Source: Linderina pennispora
Lineage: Eukaryota > Kickxellomycota > Kickxellomycetes > Kickxellales > Kickxellaceae
Assembly (NCBI RefSeq): GCF_002104995.1
Contig: NW_024468393.1
Coordinates: 1-26,056, forward strand
Length of the DNA stretch: 26,056 bases
Direction of reading: 5' to 3'
Part shown: positions 9,819-19,400 of the stretch, one piece after another
Layout of the letters: every line of letters starts with the position of its first letter
Numbering within the stretch: the stretch's first letter is position 1
Notes under the pieces: generated by a model
The model's input: only the letters and a program-made list of their open reading frames with translations
Databases searched by the model: none
What the model was told of the DNA's origin: nothing
Position numbers and translations under genes: made by a program

Positions 9819-10087
9819 ATCGTACGAGCGCTATGACGTGCAAATATGTCACACAGCTGACACCCAGCATGTAATTCTCTTGTGAATTCGACGCATGCGA
9901 TTGCCCAGGTGGCAGCTGGATGGCCTACGTCATTCAATATATGCAAAAATCAACCTGGCGGTTTATGCACAGCATTTATCGGGCATACTTGCCATAACCT
10001 GGGCATAAAGCACCGGTTGCAGAATCAGCCAAGCGTGTTGTTCCTGGGGAGGTTCAGAGCAGCTTTTCAAAATCGTTTTTATCGACT
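9819..10087. other. Intergenic stretch upstream of the mitochondrial protein gene
   Basis: No gene is supported. An in-frame stop at about 9996 and the absence of another ATG before 10088 help fix the start of the next gene. The stretch presumably holds its promoter and leader; no specific motif was recognised. Confidence 0.35.
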
Positions 10088-10699
10088 ATGCATCTTACTA
10101 CGTTGTCTACCATCGGGATCCGAGCAGCGCAGCGCATGCGGCCAGGGCCACTGCGGTGTACGTCACTGATATAGGAATATGCGTGGTGCTAGGACAATTA
10201 ATGACGGCGCCATGGTGCAATGTAGGGCTGCGATGCGTGTATGCTGATACATAATATCTCATATGTAGACTACTCGGGACCACCGCCACCATCGCCGTCA
10301 TCGGCGCCTAGGGGCTGGCGCAAGTATGCACATAGGTTCCGCGACCGGCCGGTGAGCCATCTGACGTCATTTGCACTCTTGCATGAGCTGACAGCGATAG
10401 TGCCGCTGTTTGGCGTGTACTACACGCTCGACTTCTTCGGGGTGAAGGTGCCGTTTCCAGAGGACGTGATGCGCCAAGGAAACAGATACATCAACAAGCT
10501 GCGGCAGTATGTTGGGATGGAGGCGCTGGACGAGGGGTCGCCTGTGCTGGTGAACTTGGCGACTAGCTACGCGGTGGTCAAGGCAGCGGCACCGCTGCGA
10601 ATTGCGGCAAGCCTGGCGATGACACCGGTGTTTGCCAGGGCGTTTGTGGTGCCGATTGCCCGGGTACTTGAGAAGCTAAGAGGCAAGCCAAGAAGTTAG
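10088..10699 (+). CDS. Mitochondrial inner-membrane protein, Mrx11-like (two exons)
   Basis: Two exons, 10088-10157 and 10269-10699, give 166 residues. Exon 1 (MHLTTLSTIGIRAAQRMRP) is an Arg-rich, acid-free mitochondrial presequence. The splice junction makes the codon for Tyr24 and creates RYYS, a fit to the R-x-Y/S cleavage motif of the mitochondrial processing peptidase. The mature part has SFALLHELTAIVPLFGVYY (residues 57-75), a motif I associate with a conserved fungal mitochondrial protein group (yeast Mrx11/YPL041C; perhaps related to DUF1279/FAM210). A second hydrophobic segment, including PVFARAFVVPIARVL, lies near the C-terminus. In exon 2 alone the first ATG (10241) lies inside the proposed intron and gives no presequence, which supports the spliced model. 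The family name is less certain than the localisation. It converges on the EB1 gene 97 bp away. Confidence 0.65.
10158..10268 (+). other. Spliceosomal intron, 111 bp
   Basis: The donor is GTACGT, the acceptor CATATGTAG, and a branch-site match to CTRAY (GCTGATAC) lies about 20 bases before the acceptor. Removing it keeps the frame and joins the presequence to the conserved mature protein. Confidence 0.65.
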
Positions 10700-10796
10700 A
10701 GCCTGCCAGCCGCGGAAAGTTTAAATGGAAAGTGTCATTTTAAAAATTCAGAAAGAGAGAGCAAGAGAAGGGTGTGGTGGTGAGTCAGTGTGTTGC

Positions 10797-11752
10797 TTAG
10801 AAGGTCTCCTCTTCGTCGAGGTGTGCATCGGCCGCGGGAACGCTGCCCTGGGGCTCGTAGGTCTCGTCATTGAGGTCGCCCTGGAGCTGCTCCTCCTCGC
10901 CAGCATAGTTGTCGTCTGTGCTATACAGGATGCCCTGGATATGGCTGGCCATCTCCCCAATGTCCGATCTAGGCTCGAACTCCAGCTGTTGCAAGTACAC
11001 CTCGATTTCGCGCAGCTTGGAGAAGTAAAAGTCCCGCTCCTTCTCCGCGGTCTCAATCAGCACCTTGGCCTCAGACAGCTGGCGGTTCAGCTCCTGCACC
11101 TGGTGGGAATTGGCGGCTGCTCCAGGGCCCGTGCGGCTGCCAGGCCGCAGACCAGCGGAGCCGGGGCGCATGGCGGCAGCCTGCGGGCGCTGGGCAGCGG
11201 GGCGGACGGCGGAGCGCGCGGCACGCATACCCGTGGACGAGCTGTGAGCAGATGACGCGCTGCTGCGCGGGCGGGAGGCAGCGGCGTTGCCAGGGATGTC
11301 GGCAGAGCGGCCGTTCCGCCTGGCCACCGGGTCGTAGGGCTGGCCCGAGAAGTACGAGTCCCAGAACCGCTTCAGCCACTGCAGGAACTCAAAGTTGTCC
11401 TGGAACCGGCACTTCATCAGCTTCGTCGGGTCAATGGGCTTGTCAATCTTGTGCTTCCGGATCATGTTCTGCAGAATCTTGTAGTTCTCAATGTACTCGT
11501 ACTGCTGGTTCGCCGCGAACTTGACGCGGGCAAGCGGCACATCCAGGTATATCGAGTCGATGATCTGGCAGTACGCCGCACCTAAACACCCGGGGGTAAT
11601 TAGAGATGTGCCAATTCGCAATTGGGCTGCTCTCCCCTTCGGAGGGGTTCGATTCCACGGCTCTTACCTGAACCCAGCTGCTCGACCTTGGTGTAGTTGG
11701 TCTGCAGAAGCTCGTTGACCCACGAAATCAGACTCTGGCGACTCTCGCTCAT
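10797..11752 (-). CDS. BIM1: EB1/Bim1/Mal3-type microtubule plus-end-binding protein (two exons)
   Basis: Exons 11752-11668 and 11581-10797 give 289 residues. The CH domain that binds microtubule plus ends covers residues 1-115 (SRQSLISWVNELL, then ARVKFAANQQYEYIENYKIL and FLQWLKRFWDSYF). A Ser/Ala/Arg/Pro-rich basic linker (about 116-188) helps lattice binding in this family. The EBH coiled-coil dimerisation region (about 190-250) has the signature ERDFYFSKLREIE at 210-222, and an acidic tail ends in EEETF. The start at 11752 gives the usual family N-terminus. An upstream in-frame start would only add a leader-like sequence. The length is typical (human EB1 268, Mal3 308). The final Phe after acids resembles, but is not identical to, the EEY/F motif that recruits CAP-Gly proteins. 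Confidence 0.95.
11582..11667 (-). other. EB1 intron, 86 bp, with two hairpins and a Pol III B-box match
   Basis: On the minus strand the donor is GTAAGA and the acceptor GTGTTTAG; splicing gives the conserved QLGSGAAYCQ. The insert is unusually structured. It holds two inverted repeats, CCAATT-GCG-AATTGG and CCCCT-CCGA-AGGGG. Read on the plus strand it holds an exact B-box, GGTTCGATTCC (11646-11656). A full tRNA cloverleaf could not be drawn: the T stem has mismatches and there is no acceptor partner upstream. Confidence 0.8.
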
Positions 11753-11925
11753 TGTGCCGTTCTTTAATGCAAACAAAGGAAAAGGGGGAGGAATGTAAAG
11801 AAACAACAGCTGGCATACAGAAGCGAGCCGCAACAGTTTAGGAAAAGACAGAATTTTTTATTTTTCAGCTCATGTTGTCGGTTGCGCCAATGCAGCCAAT
11901 AAAAAACGCTAGTGTAGAGGGCCAT

Positions 11926-12204
11926 TCAAGCAATATCAACGCCGTTCGCGCGCAGATCGTCCTTGGCCTCAGAAATCTCCTGCATCAGCTCATGGTACGC
12001 CTCGGGGCACTCGCGGAACACGAGCAGGTTGTAGCCGATGTTGATGAATGCGTAGGCGCCCAGAGACACCAGCGCCAGCAGCGGCAGCACCGGCCACACC
12101 TGGGTCTGCAGGACCTCGGGAAGCGGGAGAAGGCCAACGAGGCCAAGCAGCCAGAGCCCAGCGGCTGCTGCGAGCATAGTTCCGACCTGTTGCGCACGAG
12201 CCAT
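11926..12204 (-). CDS. DPM3: Dolichol-phosphate mannosyltransferase subunit 3 (DPM3)
   Basis: A 92-residue ER membrane protein, the same length as human DPM3. Two hydrophobic helices (about residues 9-28, LAAAAGLWLLGLVGLLPL, and 36-60, WPVLPLLALVSLGAYAF) are followed by the cytosolic tail FRECPEAYHELMQEISEAK and KDDLRANGVDIA, matching the human layout GYR...F.DC..A..EL...I.EA..DL...G. In this family the tail binds and stabilises the catalytic subunit DPM1, which makes Dol-P-Man for N-glycans, GPI anchors and O-mannosylation. The start at 12204 (ATG, MARAQQ) gives the family N-terminus. An in-frame ATG upstream at 12405 would add an unlikely leader of 67 residues. The gene lies 173 bp upstream of, and on the same strand as, the EB1 gene, and is divergent from OGT. 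Confidence 0.9.
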   Translation of the reverse strand: MARAQQVGTMLAAAAGLWLLGLVGLLPLPEVLQTQVWPVLPLLALVSLGAYAFINIGYNLLVFRECPEAYHELMQEISEAKDDLRANGVDIA

Positions 12205-13435
12205 TATTTCTGCAGGAGAGGAGGTGAATTGGAGAGAGGGAGAGGGCGAGATTGTCGTTAGAATCGGGGAGGGGAGTGAGGTTGAAAAAGAGATTTTTGG
12301 CTGGCCAATTCGACTTCTGGTCAAAGATGAGCCAAACGTTCCCCGAGCCCGGCCGCGAGAGCCATTTGTGTCACAGCCAATCACAGCGATCTGCAGGCTG
12401 GGCAACGAGGTACGTCATAGAGAAAAAAAGTTCACACCTGTTTTTCATCCAAGGGCGGCTGGGCGCTTCTCCCGCCACCCGGCGCGCTCAGTGCTGCTGC
12501 GCCTTAAGAGGGACCACCTCCCCGCTGCAGGCTGCCGGTGAGATCCAGGACTTTTCTGTGGCCAGCGCTTTCTCTTCTCTTTCCCTGCAATTCGCCCTGT
12601 ACTCTTAGCCTTTTTCTTTTCTCTTCTCCACTCTAGATCCCCTCCTATCCCTTATCCCAGGCGGCCACTGCTCTTTTGCTTGAGCCGGTGCCCCCGTTGA
12701 TTTCTCTGTTCTACTCCACGCTTTTGTTTGCTAGCGCACGCGCGTTCGTTATCGACTCCAGGAGCAAGGACCCGTGCACACACCCGCGCTCCTGCTGTCG
12801 CTCCCTTCTCTTTGTATATATTGCCCGGCACACTCGCGTTTCTTTACAAACCCCCCGCATATACGCTCAAGCGCACAGCACGCGCTGGCAGCTCCGAATT
12901 CACGAACAGAGCAAACCCTACTTTTTGCTGGAGCTAGTTCTCTATACTCTGACACATTTTCTCCTCTTGCTTTCATTGCAGGGCGCCGGCGTTTTTAAGC
13001 GCTCCTTCTTCCCTTCTCTCCCTTGTATCTTGCTTATCGCTCTGAAAAAAAGCCCGTGGCTAAAAGGGTAAGTTACCGCGGACAATGTTTCCGAGGTGGA
13101 AAAAAGCTTGTGTCTTTGTATAAGCTGTTTTGACGCCCAGTGTCTGTGTGCAAACAAAGAAATCCCGGCGTGGATGAGCCGTGCATGACTCGTTGATAAG
13201 ACCCGGGATCTCGCCGGACACGTCGGCACATTCCACCAGCCCACACGTTATTACGCTCGTTCTCCTCCTGCGTCCACCCCCAAAAACACAACCACTCAGA
13301 GAAAATTTTGACACGCAAGTACCCTAAACCCGGTTCTTTCTGCATCTCCCGTGTTCTATATCCCGTACCCTTTTCTACGTTGTAGGCATTTCTACCAGCG
13401 GCACTCTCGCTCGTTTCCTCTATCCTTCTCACACC
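12205..13435. promoter_or_regulatory. Divergent DPM3-OGT intergenic region and OGT leader
   Basis: No gene is supported in these 1.2 kb. A CCAAT box (CAGCCAATCACAG, 12373-12385) and a TACGTCA element (about 12412) lie near the DPM3 side. From 12550 to 13020 the plus strand is strongly pyrimidine-rich (CT tracts), as in fungal leaders. A leader intron is likely: donor GGGTAAGT at 13066-13073 and acceptor TTGTAG ending at 13385 (318 bp), 50 bp before the OGT start. An alternative acceptor (ATTGCAG) lies at about 12981. A single telomere-like CCCTAAACCC occurs at about 13322. Confidence 0.45.
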
Positions 13436-16400
13436 ATGGCGTACAATACACAGCCGGCAGGCGTGTACATGAACCATGCGAGCAGCGCCAGCATGCTGGA
13501 TACAAATGCCGAGAACGACCACGGTGGCGAGCAGCAGCAGCAGCAGCAGGACAGCCGCCGCCGCCGGTCAAGCACTTATGCTATGCATGTAGACTCGCCG
13601 TATGACTACCAACAGCCCAGATCAGCAGTGCAGACCTCGTTTGCAGTTCCGCCACCACCACCCCAACAACAACAACAGCAGCAACAACAGCAATATACGC
13701 CGGCATATAACGAGTACTATACATACGCGACAACAACAGCACAGATGGTCGATCCATGGGCGTTCAACCATGCCAACCTGCTCGCTAACCTGAGTCAGAT
13801 GCCGCCGGATTTGCTCTCTTCGCTGGTGCCCCAGCTAAGCAGCCAGAACCAGCAGCAACAGTCGCGAATGGGCTCAGCGCAGAGCATGTCGGCCTTGGCT
13901 GCCGCTGCAGCAGCCGCCGTGGCCGCAGCTAACGGTGACCCACTCCAGCAGCAGCAGCAACCACAGCAGGCGATGCAAAGCGGCTCGGGCGACTATTACT
14001 CGCAGAACCAGCAGCAACAGCAGCAGCAGTCGATGCATGTTGATCACACGTTCGCAGTGCCAGCAGTGCCGGCAGCCCGGCAATTTGGGACCAAAAATGT
14101 TGTCTTGCCCTCGATATCCTCGCTGCAGTCGTCTACGGCGCGCCAATGCCGAGGCGGAGCAATACTGCCGCACGATTCTCAACAGCAGCAGCAGATACCA
14201 TATCGGGATCCAATGTCTACTGCGTATCAGCATCAGCCCAACCCCAATCTATCGCAGTTCCCACAGCCTCAGCAGGCGGCTCCGCAATATCAGCCGCCAC
14301 CGCAGGATCTGAACAGCAGCTACTACGGCCAGCAGAACCTGTATTACTCAGCGCCAATGCTGCAGCCGCTGATGCTGCCGCCGCCGTCGCCGACAATCCT
14401 TTCGTACTACACAGCAGATCCGACGCAGTGGATGTCGCTTCTCGGCCAGAACGCGTATCAGCCGCAGGCGTACCACTACGACTATCCGATGCCAGTGCAT
14501 CAGGTGCCATTCAACTTCCCGGTGCCGGCAACCCCCACCTATGGCGTCACACCCATGCAGAAGAACGACCCGTCAATGGCAGCAGCAGTAGCCGTGGCCG
14601 CCGCGGCAGCAGCAGCACAAGCGGCAGCCCAGCAGGGCAGCAGTAGCAACGTTGTTGGTCCGGCGGGCAGCCAGATGCTGTTGACGCAGCAGTTCCCGCC
14701 CCCGCAGAACCCACAAATGGCGCTGCCGTCCATCGACCAGGCGCTGCAGCATGGCGGCGTCAACGCCCAGATGGCTGCTGCGGCTGCAGCCGTCGCCGCA
14801 GCCTCTGGCCAGTACCCGCTCTCGGCGCCCGCAGGAGCTATGGTTCCGCAGATCATGCCGCCGCTGCAGCAGGCTCAGCAGCAACCGCTGATGCTTCCAG
14901 CTCTGCAGCAGCAGGCACACGCAAATGGGGTGGCGTTCCACACACCGCAGCCACAGCTGCACTATGAAGCGCCCTCGCTTGTCAGTCCGGCCATGGCTCA
15001 GCCACCGCAACAGCAGGACAGTTTCTATCTGCCAGCTACCAAGCGCGCATCCTCGTTTACAAACCTGGCCCTTCTTCAGCAGCAGCAGCAGCAGCAGCAG
15101 CCGTCACTCTTGCGTCAAGACTATGGCGGTGGCGTGCCGTTGTTTCCGAAGCAGAGCAGTCTATTACTTCCAGGCCAGGCAAAGTCTAACCTGGCACATC
15201 AACAGGGTCTTTCGGGTTACGGCAAGCAGCCGCTTGGCTCAGACATGTTTGGCAGCAGCGCAGCCTCGATGATGTCACAGCAGCAGCAGCAGCAGCAGCA
15301 GAGCCATGCTTCGGGAGCGTTGGGGTCAACCGGGCAGATGTTTGGGCCATCTGCATCTGCGCGGTTTTCCGGCTCGGGCAGCTACGGAAACCCGCAGTTT
15401 GGGTCGCTGCCCGCATCTGCAAATCGGCATTCGAGTGCGTCAAGCACACGGCCCATCGCTACTTTGTCATCGTCACGGCGTGCATCGCTGCTGCACAAGG
15501 CGCGTCATGAGCTTCCGTCGCTGTTTGGGGATCGCAAGCCCGCATCGGTAGGTGCGGCGGCAAAGACAGCGGCAGCATACAGCGCGGCGATATCAGCACA
15601 TCTGGCGTCAACAGCAGCAACAGCGCCGGCCTCGCTGCTGGGCAGCATCGATGGCTCAGGCGCACGGCCAGACATGGCCAAGTATGTTCCTGGGACCCGG
15701 GTCACTTGCCAGCAGGCAATGGTGGAGTCGACTCGCGACCATGTCTTGCAGACAGCCCACCAGCTGTACTCAACCAACGCCCGCGACCCAACGCTCATCG
15801 AGATGCTTCTGTGCCTGCATCGCCTGCACCCGCGCCATCTGCCAACGCTGCTGCTGCTGGCCTGTGCGTACTTTAGCAGCAGCAAGCCCGAAAAGTCTCT
15901 CGAGTATAACGAGCTCATTCTCAAAATTGACCCCAACTATGTCGAGGCGATGTCGAACATCGGGACCACATTGCGTAGCATGGGCAAGTCGTCGGAGGCC
16001 GAGTCATGGTGGTGGCAGGCAGTTAAGCTGCGGCCGGGGTACTGGGACGCTGTGGAAAACCTCATGGGCGTTCTGTGCAATCCCGCGCAGCAGCAGACAG
16101 CCACGCCAAAGAGCCCCTCGAGCAAGGCAGACGGCGCTCCTGCCACGGGTCCCCGCTACCGCGAAGCACTGCAGCTGTGCGAGTTTGTTGACAGCAGTCT
16201 GCACATCAGGGACGACATCTCCAAGGACGGGGCTGGCAAGGTGGCAAAGTACCAGGTGCAGGACAAGCAGCTGTCGCGTCTGCAGTCGCTGCTGTACTCG
16301 GAAGGCAACCTGCGGTTTGCTCTGGGCGATGTTGCCGGTGCCAGGCGCGAGTACGAGAAGGCAATGGAGGCGATCCTGGGCGGCTACAAGCTGGACGAGA

Positions 16401-19400
16401 TTGTTGTGCGCATCGCGTACATTGGCTCGCAGGAGAGTGTCAACCAGATGTTCCACAAGCAGCTGAACAACCAGGCGCCGCCGTCGCACAACCTGAACAT
16501 CAACAACCTGCCACTGACGCTCCTGGCGCCGCAGAACGCCATCCGCATGCTGCAGATTCTGTTCCCAGAGACCAACGGTGTGCTGCCTGGCCTGGTCGCC
16601 CTGGCTGGTAAGGCTGCAGTTCAGCAGGCAACGGGTAACCATGCCGCATCGACTCAGCTGCAGCAGGCGAACCAGGTCGCGTCGAACCTGCTGCTGACGC
16701 TGGCCAAGCTGCACCAGGATCACGCCGTGGTTGCACAGCCGCTGTCGATTGTGCTGCCCCTCTACTACATGTCTCTGTCGCTGGTGCCATCCCCATCGAC
16801 ATGCAACAACCTGGGCATCATCTTGTCGGCGATCCCTTCCCCGTCGACGCCGACAATGGTGCCGTCTGTGCAGGGCGGGCAGCAGCCAACGCAGGCGCCA
16901 ATGGGCTCGGCCCTGGCCATGCAGTACTACACCCACGGGCTGTCCCTGGACCAGCGGCACCCTCACCTGTACACCAACCTGGGCTCGCTTCTCAAGGACC
17001 TCGGGTACCTGGCCGAGGCGGTCAAAATGTACGAGAAGGCGGTCGAGTGCAACGCTACGTTCGATGTTGCGTTGGCCAACCTGGGCAATGCCATCAAGGA
17101 CATGGGCCGCGTGCAGGACTCGATTCCGTGGTACCTGCGCGCTGTTGAAGCCAGCCCCAACTTTGTTGAGGCGGTATGCGGACTCGCCAACGCTATGGCG
17201 GGCGTGTGCGACTGGCACGCGCGTGACGGAATCTACACCGAGATTGCCATCCGCTGGCGTGCAGTTGCGATGGTCGGCGAGGAGCAGGCGGTCAAGATCT
17301 TCGGCGTCATGGGGCGTGGCAAACGGCCGACAGCCAAAGCGTACAGGCGAAAGCTGTTCAGGCGCATCAACTACGTGCATGCGCAGAGCCCGAAGCAGAC
17401 GCATGGCGTGGACAAGCGGCGCGGGTGGATGGACCGCGTCGTGGAGATTGTCGACCAGCAACTCAGCGACGGCAGCACATGGGGCCATGGTGTGCTGCTG
17501 ATGCAGCCGGCTGCTACTGGCGCTAGCGATGGGGGTGGCCTCGTGCGCCCGACCAGCGAGCTGGTGAGTTTCTTGGAGGGCGTCTGCCGACTCGTTCCCC
17601 GTGTCTCAACGGCGCCAGCCACTGGCCTGGCGGTGTTTTTGCACGACGCGCTTGATCTTGTGCGGCTTATTGCTGGGGTCCACGATGCCGGCGAGGTGCC
17701 CGGCGACAAGATGCGCAGCTGGAAGCACTTCATGGCACTGATCCGCAATGAGGGGGGCTGGGCGCTGAGGATTGTCGAGCGCGCAGCAGTTCTGATCCAG
17801 AGGCAGTGGTACTGGGATGCGCAGCAAGGCAGCCAGCATGCGCTCGAGGCACTGCGCAATCCGCAGGCAAGCGCGTATAAGCGGCCACGGCTCCCGGCAG
17901 GTCTCGGAGCGCCGCTGGTTCCGACGGTGCTGCCATTCCACACCTTCACGTATCCGCTTGATGCCCGCGAGGTGCGACTGATTTCGCACCGCAACGCGCT
18001 TCGCCTGTCGTTTACGACGCTGGGCGGCGGCGCGCCTTGGCTGCCGGGCCATGTGTATCCGCCGCCGCCGCCGCCTGACCCCCAGATCAACATTGGCTAT
18101 GTGTCGTCGGACTTCAACAACCACCCTCTGTCGCATCTGATGCAGTCGGTCTTTGGAATGCACGACAGACAGCGGTTCCGCGTGTTCTGTTATGCAACGA
18201 CGCCGCCCGATGGCACCGTGCATCGGCAGAAGATCGAGCAGGAGGCCGACGTGTTTGTGAACTGCGCGGCGTGGTCAACGCAGCGCATTGTTGACCAGAT
18301 CGCAAGCGACAAGATTCACATCCTTGTCAATCTGAACGGATACACCAAGGGGGCGCGCAACGAGATCTTTGCTGCTCGGCCAGCGCCGGTTCTTGTTGCG
18401 TTCATGGGCTTTGCCGGAACCCTGGGGGCTGGGTGGTGCGACTATGTGGTCACGGATCCGATTGTGTGCCCACCGTGGACTGTGCGGTGCGAGGTGCGTG
18501 CCGAGCGGGAGCGCAGAGCCCTTGCCGCTGCTGGGGGTAAGAGCAGGATGCTGTCGAGCAGGCCGGCAAGGCAGCCCGAGATGCAGGAGAAAGGCCGCGA
18601 GCACTACAGCTGGAGCCAGCGCAATGGCTCGCGTAGTGGCGACAATGGCGATGGCGACGACACTGACGACATCACCAGCCAGGACCGTGCCAGGCGCGTG
18701 CATGAGTGGATGGGTGATGTGCGCTGGGACTTTGGCGAGATCGACCCCGAAGAGGTTGACGAGACGGATCTGCAGGGTGCCTGCGTGAATGTTTCTGCTG
18801 AGCACAATCAGGTCAGCTCTGCGGGGGCTGGTGGGGCGGCTGGCGCGCAGTTCAACTACGTCGATACCGTGGCCGACGAGCAGCTCGACGAGGCCGGCGC
18901 GGACAACTGGGTATACACGGAGAAGATGATATACATGCCGCACACATACTTTGTCAACGACCACCGGCAAGGATTCCGTGAGGACGAGGAGCTGCGTGAG
19001 CTGCAAACGCCCGAGGCTCTGTGGATGGCCGAGCAGGATGCGCGGTACCGGATGCGCAGCGAGCTGTTTCCGGCGCTGGGCGACGACGTGTTTATCTTTG
19101 CCAACTTCAACCAGCTCTACAAGATCGACCCGACGCTGTTCCGCATGTGGCTGCGGATCCTGGAGCGGGCGCCAAAGTCGATTCTATGGCTGCTGCGCTT
19201 TCCGGCAGCAGGCGAGCAGCACCTGCACCGCGTGGCAGTCGAGTGGGCGGGCGAGGAGGTTGCGCGGCGGGTCGTCTTCACCGATGTTGCACCCAAGCAC
19301 ATGCACATCAAACGCGGGCGCGTGGCCGATGCGTTCCTGGACACGCCCGAGTGCAATGCCCACACCACGGCTGTCGACATTCTGTGGAGCGGCACGCCGG

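Noticed and set aside
9882-10169. 95-codon plus-strand open frame upstream of the mitochondrial protein gene
   Set aside because: It overlaps exon 1 in another frame and has no protein-like features; the exon 1 reading gives a presequence in phase with exon 2.
11582-11667. A functional tRNA gene in the EB1 intron
   Set aside because: The B-box is exact, but there is no A-box, the T stem has mismatches and there is no acceptor stem partner.
12676-13071. 131-codon plus-strand open frame before OGT
   Set aside because: It does not start with ATG, is made of pyrimidine-rich leader sequence and has no recognisable domain.
16004-17488. 494-codon open frame on the minus strand inside OGT
   Set aside because: It is a GC-rich shadow of the OGT frame; its translation is Gln/Arg/His-rich with no domain, while the plus strand carries clear TPR motifs.
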